From NCBI GenBank assembly GCA_913052635.1, contig CAJXDE010000005.1, positions 1-42,234 on the forward strand: a stretch of DNA of 42,234 nucleotides. The letters are read 5' to 3'. Positions 24,616-32,729 of the stretch are shown here, piece by piece. The notes under the pieces were generated by a model. It saw nothing but the letters and a program-made list of their open reading frames with translations, was not told the DNA's origin and did not search any database. Both the position numbers and the translations under genes were made by a program. Source of the DNA: an uncultured Halieaceae bacterium. Its GTDB lineage: Bacteria > Pseudomonadota > Gammaproteobacteria > Pseudomonadales > Halieaceae. Position 1 is the first letter of the stretch. Every line of letters begins with the position of its first letter.

Positions 24616-25272
24616 ATGTCTCGAATCACGACGGGCCTATTTCTGGCGCTCACCTGTGGTCTGGGGATGTCAGCACAGGCCGGGGTCGAATTTATTGACT
24701 ATGGCTACGCCCGATTTTCACAGGACGTGACCGAGTGTGATCGCCTGGCCTCACATGGTTGGGACCCCGGTCATGTCGCGGCCGCTGTCAGCAGCGGCGG
24801 GATGAATAAGCCCGCTGCGATCGCCGCCTGCCAACGAGCGGTGGCCGCGGACCCCAATAACCCCAGGCTCAACTATCAGCTCGGCCGCGCGTATGGCTAT
24901 TCGGGTCGGGGCGAAGAGGCGATGCCCTACCGACTGAAGGCGCTCGAAGCCGATTATCCCCAGTCGCTGTTTGTTATCGGATACCTGTACTCCATTGGCC
25001 GCACCATCCAGCCCGATATCTGCAAAACCTACGAGCTGTGGCAACGGGCCGCACGCTACCGGCGTCTTGCTGCATTGGTTGCGCTCCCCAGACATAGCCT
25101 GCGCGGAGATTTTGAGGCCTGCGGCCCGGCTATTTCGCCTGAGGATCTCCGGGCTTACTTGAATGAGGCGAAAGCGCAATCGAACGACTACTACGTGGGG
25201 ATGTTGGTAGATGACCTGCTGGCCGAGGTAGATGAACGCTATCCGACGCAAGTTGGTGAGACTGATGGCTAG
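24616..25272 (+). CDS. exported TPR/Sel1-like repeat protein
   Basis: This 218-residue protein has a signal peptide (about 1-22, cleavage near AQA-GV). Helical repeats of the TPR/Sel1 kind follow: AIAACQRAVAADPNNPRLNY, LGRAYGYSGRGEEAMPYRLK, then ALEADYPQSLFVIGYLYSIG and KTYELWQRAARYRRLAAL. Four cysteines (in VTECDRL, AACQRA, PDICKT and FEACGP) could form disulfides in the periplasm. The ATG at 24616 has a GGGGAGG site eight bases upstream; a TTG two codons earlier is less likely. Repeat proteins like this usually mediate protein contacts, and no partner can be named. Its stop overlaps the start of the VOC gene by 8 bp, so the two are coupled. Confidence 0.83.
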   Translation: MSRITTGLFLALTCGLGMSAQAGVEFIDYGYARFSQDVTECDRLASHGWDPGHVAAAVSSGGMNKPAAIAACQRAVAADPNNPRLNYQLGRAYGYSGRGEEAMPYRLKALEADYPQSLFVIGYLYSIGRTIQPDICKTYELWQRAARYRRLAALVALPRHSLRGDFEACGPAISPEDLRAYLNEAKAQSNDYYVGMLVDDLLAEVDERYPTQVGETDG

Positions 25273-26188
25273 CGCATGGCACTGGGTCAGCATTGGCACC
25301 GCCGATATGGGGGCCGCGCTCGATTTCTGGGTGGGTCGGCTTGGATTTGAGTGCGTTGCCCGTGCGGAAGGGGATGACCCGGGTCTGCGCGAACACTGGG
25401 GCGTAACGGATCGCCAGATTGCGCAGCAGGCAATGGTGCGGTCAGCGGGGGCTGAAAATGGTGGTATGCATCTGGTGGAGTGGAATGTGGCCGCCGAATC
25501 CGTGCGCGCAGAGGCACAGGTTTTTGATCTCTGCCCCAAAAATCTTGATATCTACGTCGACGATCTGCCGGTGCGGATGGCCCAGCTAACGGAGCAGGGC
25601 GTGGTATTCCGCAATGAACACTACAGCGAGGCCGTTTCGCCCGACGGGGTGCACTTTCGGGAGATCCATCTGGCGGGTCATGATGATGTCAATATTGTGT
25701 TGCTTCAAGTGATTGGCAGTGATACGCCTATTCCCGATTCAGGATTTTATGGCCTAGGTCCACTGGTGTGTATTGTGAGAGATCCTGCTGAGGAAAAACG
25801 CTTTATTGACACGATATTGGGCCTCTCGCTGTCTCATAACAATATACTCGAAGGGCCCGAAATTGAGGAAATGATTGGCCTGCCGGCGGGTTGCGCGCTC
25901 GAGGTGAGCATCTGGGCTGAGCCCGGTCAGCCGCTGGGGGAGGTGGAGCTGGTGACCTACCATGGCACCGACGGTGCAAATCGCTATCCGCGGGCCCAGC
26001 CTGGTGCAAGAGGGGTCACGCACCTTAACTGGTGGCTAGACGATATCGAGGCCTTTGCCGCGCACCTGACCGAGCAGGGTGTCTCATGCAAGTTGTCTAA
26101 AGTAGAGGGCAGCTTGATCCAATCGTCATCCAGCCTAATATTCCAGTCCCCCGCGGGCTTGCGACTGGAGGCTCATGAGCGGAGCTGA
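25265..26188 (+). CDS. two-domain VOC (glyoxalase/extradiol dioxygenase fold) protein
   Basis: This 307-residue protein has two VOC modules (about residues 3-140 and 155-300). The first opens with WHWVSIGTADMGAALDFWVG and the second with GLGPLVCIVRDPAEEKRFID; the latter ends with VTHLNWWLDDIEAFAAHL. VOC proteins bind a divalent metal and act as isomerases, dioxygenases or binding proteins. Possible metal ligands include His in WHW, Glu in REIHL and His in THLNW, but the set is not a textbook glyoxalase I pattern. The ATG at 25265 lies inside the end of the upstream gene and is preferred to an in-frame ATG 11 codons earlier. Function unknown. Confidence 0.85.
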   Translation: MASAWHWVSIGTADMGAALDFWVGRLGFECVARAEGDDPGLREHWGVTDRQIAQQAMVRSAGAENGGMHLVEWNVAAESVRAEAQVFDLCPKNLDIYVDDLPVRMAQLTEQGVVFRNEHYSEAVSPDGVHFREIHLAGHDDVNIVLLQVIGSDTPIPDSGFYGLGPLVCIVRDPAEEKRFIDTILGLSLSHNNILEGPEIEEMIGLPAGCALEVSIWAEPGQPLGEVELVTYHGTDGANRYPRAQPGARGVTHLNWWLDDIEAFAAHLTEQGVSCKLSKVEGSLIQSSSSLIFQSPAGLRLEAHERS

Positions 26189-26340
26189 CACACTACTGCC
26201 AGAGTGCCTTTCTGAGGTGGGTCACTGAGTGGTTAGCTAGGGTCCCTGCGCATACCCCCTCTGGAGTAGTTAAAGTGATTTTAATTGTGGGGCGGTGGCG
26301 GTAGCATCGCCCGCGATTTCACGAATGCTGGAGCGCCGTC

Positions 26341-27780
26341 ATGGCCGAGCAAAAAGCCTTATATATCGACGGTAACTGGGTCACTACCCCTAATCCGGTC
26401 GTCAACACGAACCCTTCCGACATAAACGATGTGATCGGTGAATACGCGCAGGCCAGTTCGGGCCATGTTGACGATGCGCTGGCCGCCGCCAACCGCGCGG
26501 TTGGCGAATGGGGGGTGTCTCCGATGGAGACGCGCTACCAGGTGCTCATGGCCATTGGTAACGAGTTAATTGAGCGCAGTGCGGAGCTCGGTGAGTTGCT
26601 GGCCCGCGAGGAGGGCAAAACCCGGGCTGAGGGTGTGGGTGAGGTCTATCGCTCCGGGCAGTTCTTTCATTATTTTGCCGCTGAGGTTCACCGCCAGATC
26701 GATGACCGAGCTGATTCGGTGCGCCCGGGCGTGGAGATCGAGACGCGACGGGAGCCCGTGGGCGTGGTCGCGATCATCAGCCCATGGAACTTTCCCATGG
26801 CGACCGCTGTATGGAAAATCGCGCCCGCGCTGGCCTTTGGTAACGCCGTTATCTTCAAGCCAGCCAACCTCGTGCCTGCCAGTGCTTGGGCGCTGACCGA
26901 GATCATCTCTAGGCAAGGTCTGCCCGATGGCACCTTTAATCTGCTCATAGGCGGTGGCGGTACGGTGGGTGATCAGATCATTCACAGCGATCAAATTCAT
27001 GCGGTGTCATTCACGGGCTCGCTCCCGGTTGGTAAGCAGGTCGCGGCTGCGACCGCTGCGAACCTCGTGAAGTGCCAGCTCGAGATGGGTTCCAAAAACG
27101 CGTTAATCGTGGCCGCTGACGCCGATCTGGATGTGGCGGTTAACGCGGCGCTCGTCGGTGCCTATAGCGGCACGGGGCAAAAATGCACCGCGTCGTCGCG
27201 CCTGATTGTGGATGACAGCGTGCACGACGCCTTCGTGGAAAAATTGCGGGCCAAGCTGGCCGCTGTCACGGTGGGGCACGCTCTGGAGAAGGGGGTCGAT
27301 ATGGGCCCGGTCGCCTCCGAGGTGCAGCTCAACGAGAATCTGGCCTGGATCAAGCGAGGCGTGAAAGAGGGGGCGACCTTACTCTGCGGCGGCGAGCGAC
27401 TCGACATGCCCACACCCGGCTACTACATGTCCCCCGCGCTGTTTGTGGATACCGACAACGACATGGCCATCAACCGGGAAGAGCTGTTTGCGCCGATCGC
27501 CTGCGTGATACGCGCAAAAGAATACGAGCACGCGCTGTCGATCCTCAACGACACGAACTTTGGTCTCACCGCCGGCATTGTGACGCAATCGTTGGCGACG
27601 GCGTCCGATTTCAAAAAGCGCGCCGTGAGTGGCTGTGTGATGGTGAACCTGCCGACAGCGGGAACCGACTATCATGTGCCCTTTGGCGGGCGAAAGGACT
27701 CCAGCTTCGGCCCGCGCGAGCAAGGCCAGGCCGCGCGTGAGTTTTACACCACGGTCAAAACGACCTACATTCAGGCCTGA
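26341..27780 (+). CDS. aldehyde dehydrogenase (ketoglutarate-semialdehyde type)
   Basis: This 479-residue NAD(P)-dependent aldehyde dehydrogenase has IISPWNFPMATAVWKIAPA for cofactor and active-site entry. FTGSLPVGKQVA is the nucleotide-binding turn. The general base is Glu248 (QLEMGSKNALIV) and the nucleophile is Cys282 (GQKCTASSRLIV). The LEMGSKN and GQKCTASSR blocks resemble alpha-ketoglutarate semialdehyde dehydrogenases, which finish hydroxyproline, arabinose and glucarate breakdown; this is a subfamily guess. GGAG precedes the ATG by seven bases. It leads a run of tightly spaced genes ending in the sarcosine-oxidase-like subunits, so it may oxidise an aldehyde made after N-demethylation. 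Confidence 0.93.
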   Translation: MAEQKALYIDGNWVTTPNPVVNTNPSDINDVIGEYAQASSGHVDDALAAANRAVGEWGVSPMETRYQVLMAIGNELIERSAELGELLAREEGKTRAEGVGEVYRSGQFFHYFAAEVHRQIDDRADSVRPGVEIETRREPVGVVAIISPWNFPMATAVWKIAPALAFGNAVIFKPANLVPASAWALTEIISRQGLPDGTFNLLIGGGGTVGDQIIHSDQIHAVSFTGSLPVGKQVAAATAANLVKCQLEMGSKNALIVAADADLDVAVNAALVGAYSGTGQKCTASSRLIVDDSVHDAFVEKLRAKLAAVTVGHALEKGVDMGPVASEVQLNENLAWIKRGVKEGATLLCGGERLDMPTPGYYMSPALFVDTDNDMAINREELFAPIACVIRAKEYEHALSILNDTNFGLTAGIVTQSLATASDFKKRAVSGCVMVNLPTAGTDYHVPFGGRKDSSFGPREQGQAAREFYTTVKTTYIQA

Positions 27781-27793
27781 TGCGGGAGCGACT

Positions 27794-28810
27794 GTGGACC
27801 CAGACTGGACAGTCATCGACGGCCTGCAGTACTCGGCTTGGTCGCGTGAGATCTTCGAGCAGATGCACGAGGGCGGCCTCAATGCGGTCCATGTCACGAT
27901 TGCCTACCACGAGAACACCCGTGAGACTCTGACGCGCTTTGGGGAATGGAATCAGCGCTTTGAGGCCTACCCCGATCTGATACGACCCGTATATGAGCCT
28001 TTGGATATTGAGCGCGCCAAGGCAGAAGGGCGCATCGGTATAATTTTCGGTGCGCAGAACTGCTCACCCATCGAAGACGAGATCCGTCTGGTCGAGGTGA
28101 TGCGTCGCCTCGGCCTCATGATCATGCAGCTCACCTACAACAATCAGAGCCTGCTGGCCTGCGGTTGTTATGAGGAAGAGGACAGTGGGCTCACTCGTTT
28201 TGGGCAGCAGGTAATTCGCGAGATGAACCGGGTCGGCATGGTGGTCGACATGTCACACAGCGCCGAGCGGTCCACACTGGAAGCCATCGATTACTCAGAG
28301 CAGCCTGTCATCATTTCCCACGCCAACCCGAGTCACTTTCATCCGGCGTTGCGCAATAAGTCCGACAAGGTGCTGGATGCGGTTGCAGCGAATGAGGGCT
28401 TGTTGGGCTTCTCGCTGTATCCCTTCCATCTCAAAGACGGGCCGCAGTGCACACTGGAGAGCTTCGCTGAGATGGTCGCTTGGACGGCTGAGCGAATGGG
28501 CGTGAATCGCATCGGTTTTGGCTCGGATCTCTGTCAGGCCCAGCCGCAGTCAGTGCTGGAGTGGATGCGCGTTGGCCGCTGGTCGAAGGTCATGGATTAC
28601 GGCGAAGGCTCTGCAAGTGACGCAGGCTGGCCCGAACCACTCGGTTGGTTTGCGGATAATCGGGATTTTCCAGGTATCGTGAGTGCGCTCCGAGCCAAAG
28701 GTTTTTCTGAGGAAGAGCTCGGTTTGATCATGGGTGGCAACTGGGTCGGCTTGCTCACCCGGGTCGCGCAGTCACCCTACGGATTGTTGGAAAGCGGCGC
28801 CGAACCATGA
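27794..28810 (+). CDS. M19 renal-dipeptidase-family protein with altered metal site
   Basis: This 338-residue TIM-barrel protein of the M19 (membrane dipeptidase) family starts at a GTG with GGGAG upstream, 13 bp after the aldehyde dehydrogenase. His155 (DMSHSAERS), His176 (VIISHANPS) and Asp245 (FGSDLCQ) match the family ligands. The usual N-terminal HxD motif (as in DGHND) is replaced by IDGLQYSAW, and the bridging Glu of EGG is replaced within FGAQNCSPIE. At most one metal would bind, and classical dipeptide hydrolysis is doubtful. M19-like proteins are known beside glycine-betaine and sarcosine catabolic genes in Pseudomonas, which fits this operon. No signal peptide, so cytosolic. Its stop overlaps the next ATG (ATGA). 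Confidence 0.9.
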   Translation: MDPDWTVIDGLQYSAWSREIFEQMHEGGLNAVHVTIAYHENTRETLTRFGEWNQRFEAYPDLIRPVYEPLDIERAKAEGRIGIIFGAQNCSPIEDEIRLVEVMRRLGLMIMQLTYNNQSLLACGCYEEEDSGLTRFGQQVIREMNRVGMVVDMSHSAERSTLEAIDYSEQPVIISHANPSHFHPALRNKSDKVLDAVAANEGLLGFSLYPFHLKDGPQCTLESFAEMVAWTAERMGVNRIGFGSDLCQAQPQSVLEWMRVGRWSKVMDYGEGSASDAGWPEPLGWFADNRDFPGIVSALRAKGFSEEELGLIMGGNWVGLLTRVAQSPYGLLESGAEP

Positions 28811-30543
28811 CTCAGCTGACCCCAACTGTTGAAGACGCCACGCTGTCGCTCCGATCACCCGCGACTGTTATGGAACTTGAGCGGCTGGGGTCGTTTTCAC
28901 CGACACGACTGAGCTTCGCAAGACGGCTCACGCGCTTGATGTTCGAGCAACAATGGCAGGTATCTCGCACACAGTTTGAGCTGGACGAGAACGGTCATGG
29001 TTTCGCGATCTATTGCCTGCAGACATCAGCGTACCGCTACCATGTGGTGGTTTTCTCTCGGCATCTCGAGGATGCTCAGCGGACTGATAGGGTAATCGCC
29101 GAAGCCTGGGATCTCACTTTTTGCCTGTTGGAGGGCGAGGTAGATGCTGAGCTGATGTCTGCGTTGTCCGCTAACGTGCCATTGCAAGAAGCAGGTCGTC
29201 AGCACCCGAGATTATTGGTCATATCCCGAGCGAATAAGTCGGTACGTGCCTTCGCGACTGTTTCAGCGGCGTTGGCATCGGGCCAGCAGCCGGACATCGA
29301 TCACCTTAAAGAAGCGGGGTATCTGTATCGAACAACCGCCGTTTACGGCAACGGTAAGTTTGGCATTGCCGATTTTGATCGTATCAAAGGCTATCAGGAC
29401 TTTTGGCAACCTTTCTCGGCGCAGATGGCGGCGGTCTATATGCTCAGAGAATTTTCAGTGGATCAGGTCGAGCACATCGCGAGGCAGGCAGACCCGGGCC
29501 ACGCCGTGGCCCTGCACCTCGACGCGCGACGCTACCTGGGAATCGGCAATTCCACTGGGCTCGGAATGGCCCCTTTTCTGATCAATCACCCCCAACTCAT
29601 CAGTCAATGGGTTTGGGTTCGGGAGCGAGCCTTGGCTGTGGCGGTTGCACAGCCGCCCAGCGAGCACGATCGGGACAGGATGCTGGCGCTGTGCCGTCGT
29701 GCAGCCGCCTATCTAGCTGAAACCCATGTTGAGGATGCACCGCAAAGGTTGCGCAATAGCGAAGCGCATGAGGAGCTCACGCAGGTCATAGCGTGGTTGG
29801 AACAGGTGCCGCTCGATGAGGCCCTATGGCAGCAGCTCCTCGACTGGGCGCAGACGCAACTGGCACTCGAGACTCAAGAATTACTCAACACGCTGCTGAT
29901 CGAGCTTTATCCCCAGCAAGTCGACGGGCTGAATGATGCGATGGGTGCCGACGAGAATCTGGATCTGACACCCGATATGCCTTTGGTCCAGCTCAAGCAA
30001 ATTCTTGAGACGCACTTCGACTGGGCGATTGACGCTGATTATGAGTGCGAGGACGCCCGTTATTGGTTCTGGTATCAGTCGGCGGACAAAGAGGAGCCGC
30101 GGCTTGGTGTACGAGGAGAAGAGTTGGGGGAAGAGAAAGAGCTTGCGCTCGCTATCGCTCCCACTGCGCAGCGTGTCTACCGAGATCTTGTCGATTTGTT
30201 GGATGCACAGCCACGGGCGCTAACAATCGATTTGCTGATGGCGTTTCCCGAGCATATGCGAGTCATACGGCGCATACAGACAATGGCTGCTACTTTTTAC
30301 GGGGAGATCAGGGCCAATCTGTGGCATCGCGAAATGAAGCCCATGCATTTGTTGCGCGCCAAACTGTCGTTTCTGGGTGCGCACCGCTTCGATCCCAAAG
30401 GCGACCGCTGGGTGCGCGTCACTTTTTTCCAAGGAGCGCCGCTGCTGAGTGATTACGAGGACAGCGCTGCGTCCCCGCAGGTATTTGATGATTGGAGCTT
30501 CCCGGTGGCGCCCGTTGCTGAGCGGATTAGCGCCTCGCAATGA
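28807..30543 (+). CDS. 578-residue protein of unknown family in the sox-like operon
   Basis: I do not recognise this protein. It is soluble, acidic overall, without signal peptide, membrane helix or cysteine cluster. Visible parts include an N-terminal helical segment rich in Arg (FSPTRLSFARRLTRLMFEQQ). A beta-rich section follows (HGFAIYCLQTSAYRYHVVVF), then a glycine-rich turn RYLGIGNSTGLGMAPFLINH near residue 250 that looks like the best candidate for a functional site. A long helical region comes next (about 285-380), then DYECEDARYWFWYQSADKEE, and a basic C-terminal part with LWHREMKPMHLLRAKLSFLG. Start and stop overlap their neighbours as ATGA on both sides, so it is translated as part of the operon. 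It may be an enzyme, scaffold or maturation factor for the oxidase; no function is claimed. Confidence 0.85.
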   Translation: MTQLTPTVEDATLSLRSPATVMELERLGSFSPTRLSFARRLTRLMFEQQWQVSRTQFELDENGHGFAIYCLQTSAYRYHVVVFSRHLEDAQRTDRVIAEAWDLTFCLLEGEVDAELMSALSANVPLQEAGRQHPRLLVISRANKSVRAFATVSAALASGQQPDIDHLKEAGYLYRTTAVYGNGKFGIADFDRIKGYQDFWQPFSAQMAAVYMLREFSVDQVEHIARQADPGHAVALHLDARRYLGIGNSTGLGMAPFLINHPQLISQWVWVRERALAVAVAQPPSEHDRDRMLALCRRAAAYLAETHVEDAPQRLRNSEAHEELTQVIAWLEQVPLDEALWQQLLDWAQTQLALETQELLNTLLIELYPQQVDGLNDAMGADENLDLTPDMPLVQLKQILETHFDWAIDADYECEDARYWFWYQSADKEEPRLGVRGEELGEEKELALAIAPTAQRVYRDLVDLLDAQPRALTIDLLMAFPEHMRVIRRIQTMAATFYGEIRANLWHREMKPMHLLRAKLSFLGAHRFDPKGDRWVRVTFFQGAPLLSDYEDSAASPQVFDDWSFPVAPVAERISASQ

Positions 30544-31295
30544 AGATCTCCCTTAATGAACTGCAGTCGGTTTGCCGTAAGGCTTTTATGGGTATGGGGT
30601 TCACAGCGGGGCATGCCGATGATGCCTCCGCGATGGTGGCGTGGATGCAGAGCTACAAGCTTGACGGCATGAAAGAGCTCAGTGAGGGGCTTGAGTGCGT
30701 GGTGGCATCCGCGGCGTCAGCCCGACCCAACGTGATCTATCAGGACGCAGATCTCGCTGTCGTGGACGGGCAACACATGAGCGTACTGTCCTCCGGTAAC
30801 CTGGCGCTGGAGTTGGCTTTTGCGAAGGCGCGGATTCGTGGTCTCGCCGTCATCAAGATTCGGCATTGCCGTCAGCGCCAGCTCATTATGGGGTATCTGG
30901 CCCGTCTCTCCAGCCGGGGTATGAATGTGACCGCATTCTGGCGACATTCGCAGTCGCCTATTACCGAGCAAGTCGTCGGTTTTCGCGCTGGCTCTGCGGT
31001 ACCGTCCATTAGGGTCTATGAGCTTGCTGACATTCCCGAGGATGATGTCCCTAATGATGGGGTGACGATCCTGATGGCGAATCATGTCGATTTGTTGCCC
31101 ACCATTCGTTCTGAAGACGAGTACAAATTGCTTGCTTGTCACGATGAGTCTGACTTGCTTGCTGCTAAGCAGCAGGCTTTGGAGGAGGGACTCACCGTCG
31201 ATCCTGAGATTTGGCAGCAGCTTAAAAGCTTTGCTGCGAAGACGTTGGTCGAAGCCTCTGAGCAATCGCGCTCCGGTGCGGGGCCTGCAGAATGA
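30540..31295 (+). CDS. DUF3726-like protein, possibly a truncated Ldh2-fold relative
   Basis: This 251-residue soluble protein begins MKISLNELQSVCRKAFMGMG, in the style of DUF3726 proteins. Its first 140 residues line up by eye with the start of the Ldh2-type dehydrogenase at 36490-37491. Shared points are SLNELQSVC/TLDQIESLC, a helical region ending near residue 45, VVDGQHMSVLSSG/VVDADFGFCHHAY, and RGLAVIKIRHCRQRQLIMGYLA against QGVGLMSIHQSSSAGVLGWF. The C-terminal half of Ldh2 enzymes, with most NAD contacts, is missing, so a catalytic dehydrogenase is unlikely. The homology is my inference. ATGA overlaps join it to the unknown 578-residue gene upstream and to a possible small ORF downstream. 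Confidence 0.83.
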   Translation: MKISLNELQSVCRKAFMGMGFTAGHADDASAMVAWMQSYKLDGMKELSEGLECVVASAASARPNVIYQDADLAVVDGQHMSVLSSGNLALELAFAKARIRGLAVIKIRHCRQRQLIMGYLARLSSRGMNVTAFWRHSQSPITEQVVGFRAGSAVPSIRVYELADIPEDDVPNDGVTILMANHVDLLPTIRSEDEYKLLACHDESDLLAAKQQALEEGLTVDPEIWQQLKSFAAKTLVEASEQSRSGAGPAE

Positions 31296-31474
31296 ACACG
31301 ACAGTGAGCTTGGTCATCGAGATCAGAGAGCCCTCTCAGACAGTCTGTGCCGCCGGAGGGTTCACCCCACGGACACACTGGCTTAATGCCCACGATCGAG
31401 CGGTAGCCTGCTTGTTGGGATTTCAGAGACCGTTCGATTCTTGCCTTCTTTTTCTTGAGAGAGGCTATCGATAG
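31292..31474 (+). CDS. possible 60-residue coupled ORF before soxB
   Basis: The ATG overlaps the previous stop (ATGA) and its TAG shares a base with the GTG of soxB, so it fills an otherwise odd 178-bp gap in a very compact operon. The peptide (starting MNTTVSLVIEIREPSQ, ending LLFLERGYR) is not recognised. It uses AGA, CTT, GGA and ACA codons more than its neighbours, which weakens the case. The same DNA can form an RNA hairpin at 31343-31374. Either a real small protein or a regulatory or spacer RNA is possible. Confidence 0.35.
   Translation: MNTTVSLVIEIREPSQTVCAAGGFTPRTHWLNAHDRAVACLLGFQRPFDSCLLFLERGYR
31343..31374 (+). promoter_or_regulatory. RNA hairpin with asymmetric bulge upstream of soxB
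   Basis: GTCTGTG (31343-31349) pairs with CACGGAC (31368-31374), with one G-U pair. Inside it GGG (31358-31360) pairs with CCC (31365-31367) over a TTCA loop, leaving an eight-base bulge CCGCCGGA on the 5' side only. It sits about 100 bp before the soxB start. It does not match any riboswitch consensus I know. Confidence 0.3.
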
Positions 31475-32721
31475 TGCCGTTCTCACTGCTGAAATTCGGT
31501 CTGAATAAAGACTACCCGCTTGAGCAGATCGCCGATCTGCCGGGCCCCACTGATCTCAAATCGCAATATGACGTGGTGATTATCGGCGGCGGGGGGCATG
31601 GTGTGGCGACCGCGTATTACCTCGCCAAATATCACGGCATCACGAACATCGCAGTGCTCGAGAAAGCCTATTTGGGTGGCGGCAATACGGCACGTAATAC
31701 CGCGGTGATTCGCTCCAATTACCTCACTTCAGCGGGCGTTCGCTTTTACACCGAGTCGGTAAAGCTTTATGAGCGGCTGTCGAACGAGTTTGATTTCAAC
31801 ATCATGTATTCGCAGCGGGGCCAGCTGACGCTGGCGCATACCGATGCCACGGTAAGGGCGTTCCGGCAGCGGGCTGAGGTCAACAAACATTTTGGAGGTC
31901 GCACCGAACTGATCGATCGGCAGGCGGTGGGCGAGTTGGTGCCCAGTCTCAATTTGGATCCTGCCGGCCTGCCGATACTCGCGGGCCTCTGGCACCTTGA
32001 TGGCGCCACCGCGCGCCATGACGCGGTCGCCTGGGGCTACGCCAAGGGCGCGACCCAGCGTGGCGTCGAATTGCATCAGCTGACAGAAGTCACGGGCGTC
32101 GATATCGAAGCGGGGCGCGTTACCGGGGTGCAAACCAATCGTGGGAAGGTGTCTTGCGGCTGCGTGGTGCAGGCCGTTTCTGGCCTCAGTGCCGACGTCT
32201 CCAGAATGGCCGGGTTTCAGCTCCCGATTGTGGCGTACCCGCTGCAAGCAATGGTGACCCAGCCGGTAAAGCCGTGTTTAGATCCTCATGTGAGCTCTTC
32301 TGCGCTCCATTGTTATGTCCACCAGACCAGTCGCGGCGAGATTGTGATTGGCGGTGGGTCCGACCCTTACCCGCTCTATGGCACGCGTTCCACGCTCGAG
32401 CTGAAAGAGGGCTTGATCGCGTCCGCAGTCGAGATGTTCCCGTTCATGAGTGAGGTGCGTCTCATGCGCCAGTGGGCAGGTATCACCGACATGACCAGCG
32501 ATTACAGTCCGATCATGGGGTTGAGTCCCGTCGAGAAGTATTACCTGGACGCGGGGTGGGGTACCTGGGGCTTCAAAGCAACGCCTATTTGTGGCGTCAC
32601 CATGGCTGAACTGGTGGCATCCGGTGGCAAGGTGCCCGATCTTATTGCGCCCTTTAGTCTCGATCGTTTCGATGCCTTCCGGCAGGTGAACGAGATGGGC
32701 GCCACGGCGGCGAGTCACTAG
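31474..32721 (+). CDS. soxB: sarcosine-oxidase-like beta subunit
   Basis: This 415-residue flavoprotein of the DAO fold has an N-terminal dinucleotide-binding site (YDVVIIGGGGHGVATAYYLA), GGGNTARNTAVIRSNYLTS near the flavin, and GATARHDAVAWGYA. His182 in that last motif corresponds to the His that carries covalent FMN at the subunit interface of heterotetrameric sarcosine oxidases. WGTWGFKATPICGVTMAELV closes the FAD site. In known enzymes the complex oxidises sarcosine to glycine, passing the methyl group to tetrahydrofolate and producing hydrogen peroxide. Relatives act on other N-methyl amino acids, so the substrate here is open. The GTG start follows GAGAGG at a somewhat long spacing. Confidence 0.94.
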   Translation: MPFSLLKFGLNKDYPLEQIADLPGPTDLKSQYDVVIIGGGGHGVATAYYLAKYHGITNIAVLEKAYLGGGNTARNTAVIRSNYLTSAGVRFYTESVKLYERLSNEFDFNIMYSQRGQLTLAHTDATVRAFRQRAEVNKHFGGRTELIDRQAVGELVPSLNLDPAGLPILAGLWHLDGATARHDAVAWGYAKGATQRGVELHQLTEVTGVDIEAGRVTGVQTNRGKVSCGCVVQAVSGLSADVSRMAGFQLPIVAYPLQAMVTQPVKPCLDPHVSSSALHCYVHQTSRGEIVIGGGSDPYPLYGTRSTLELKEGLIASAVEMFPFMSEVRLMRQWAGITDMTSDYSPIMGLSPVEKYYLDAGWGTWGFKATPICGVTMAELVASGGKVPDLIAPFSLDRFDAFRQVNEMGATAASH

Positions 32722-32729
32722 GAGGCGGC

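Noticed and set aside
24751-25539. 262-codon minus-strand open frame
   Set aside because: Lies opposite the repeat protein and the VOC gene; composition is that of an antisense shadow in GC-rich DNA.
26270-26284. AT-rich dyad TTAAA-N5-TTTAA before the aldehyde dehydrogenase gene
   Set aside because: Arms of five A/T bases are too short and simple to claim as an operator.
31296-31473. Glycine riboswitch before soxB
   Set aside because: The conserved aptamer core sequences of glycine riboswitches are absent; only a generic hairpin is present.
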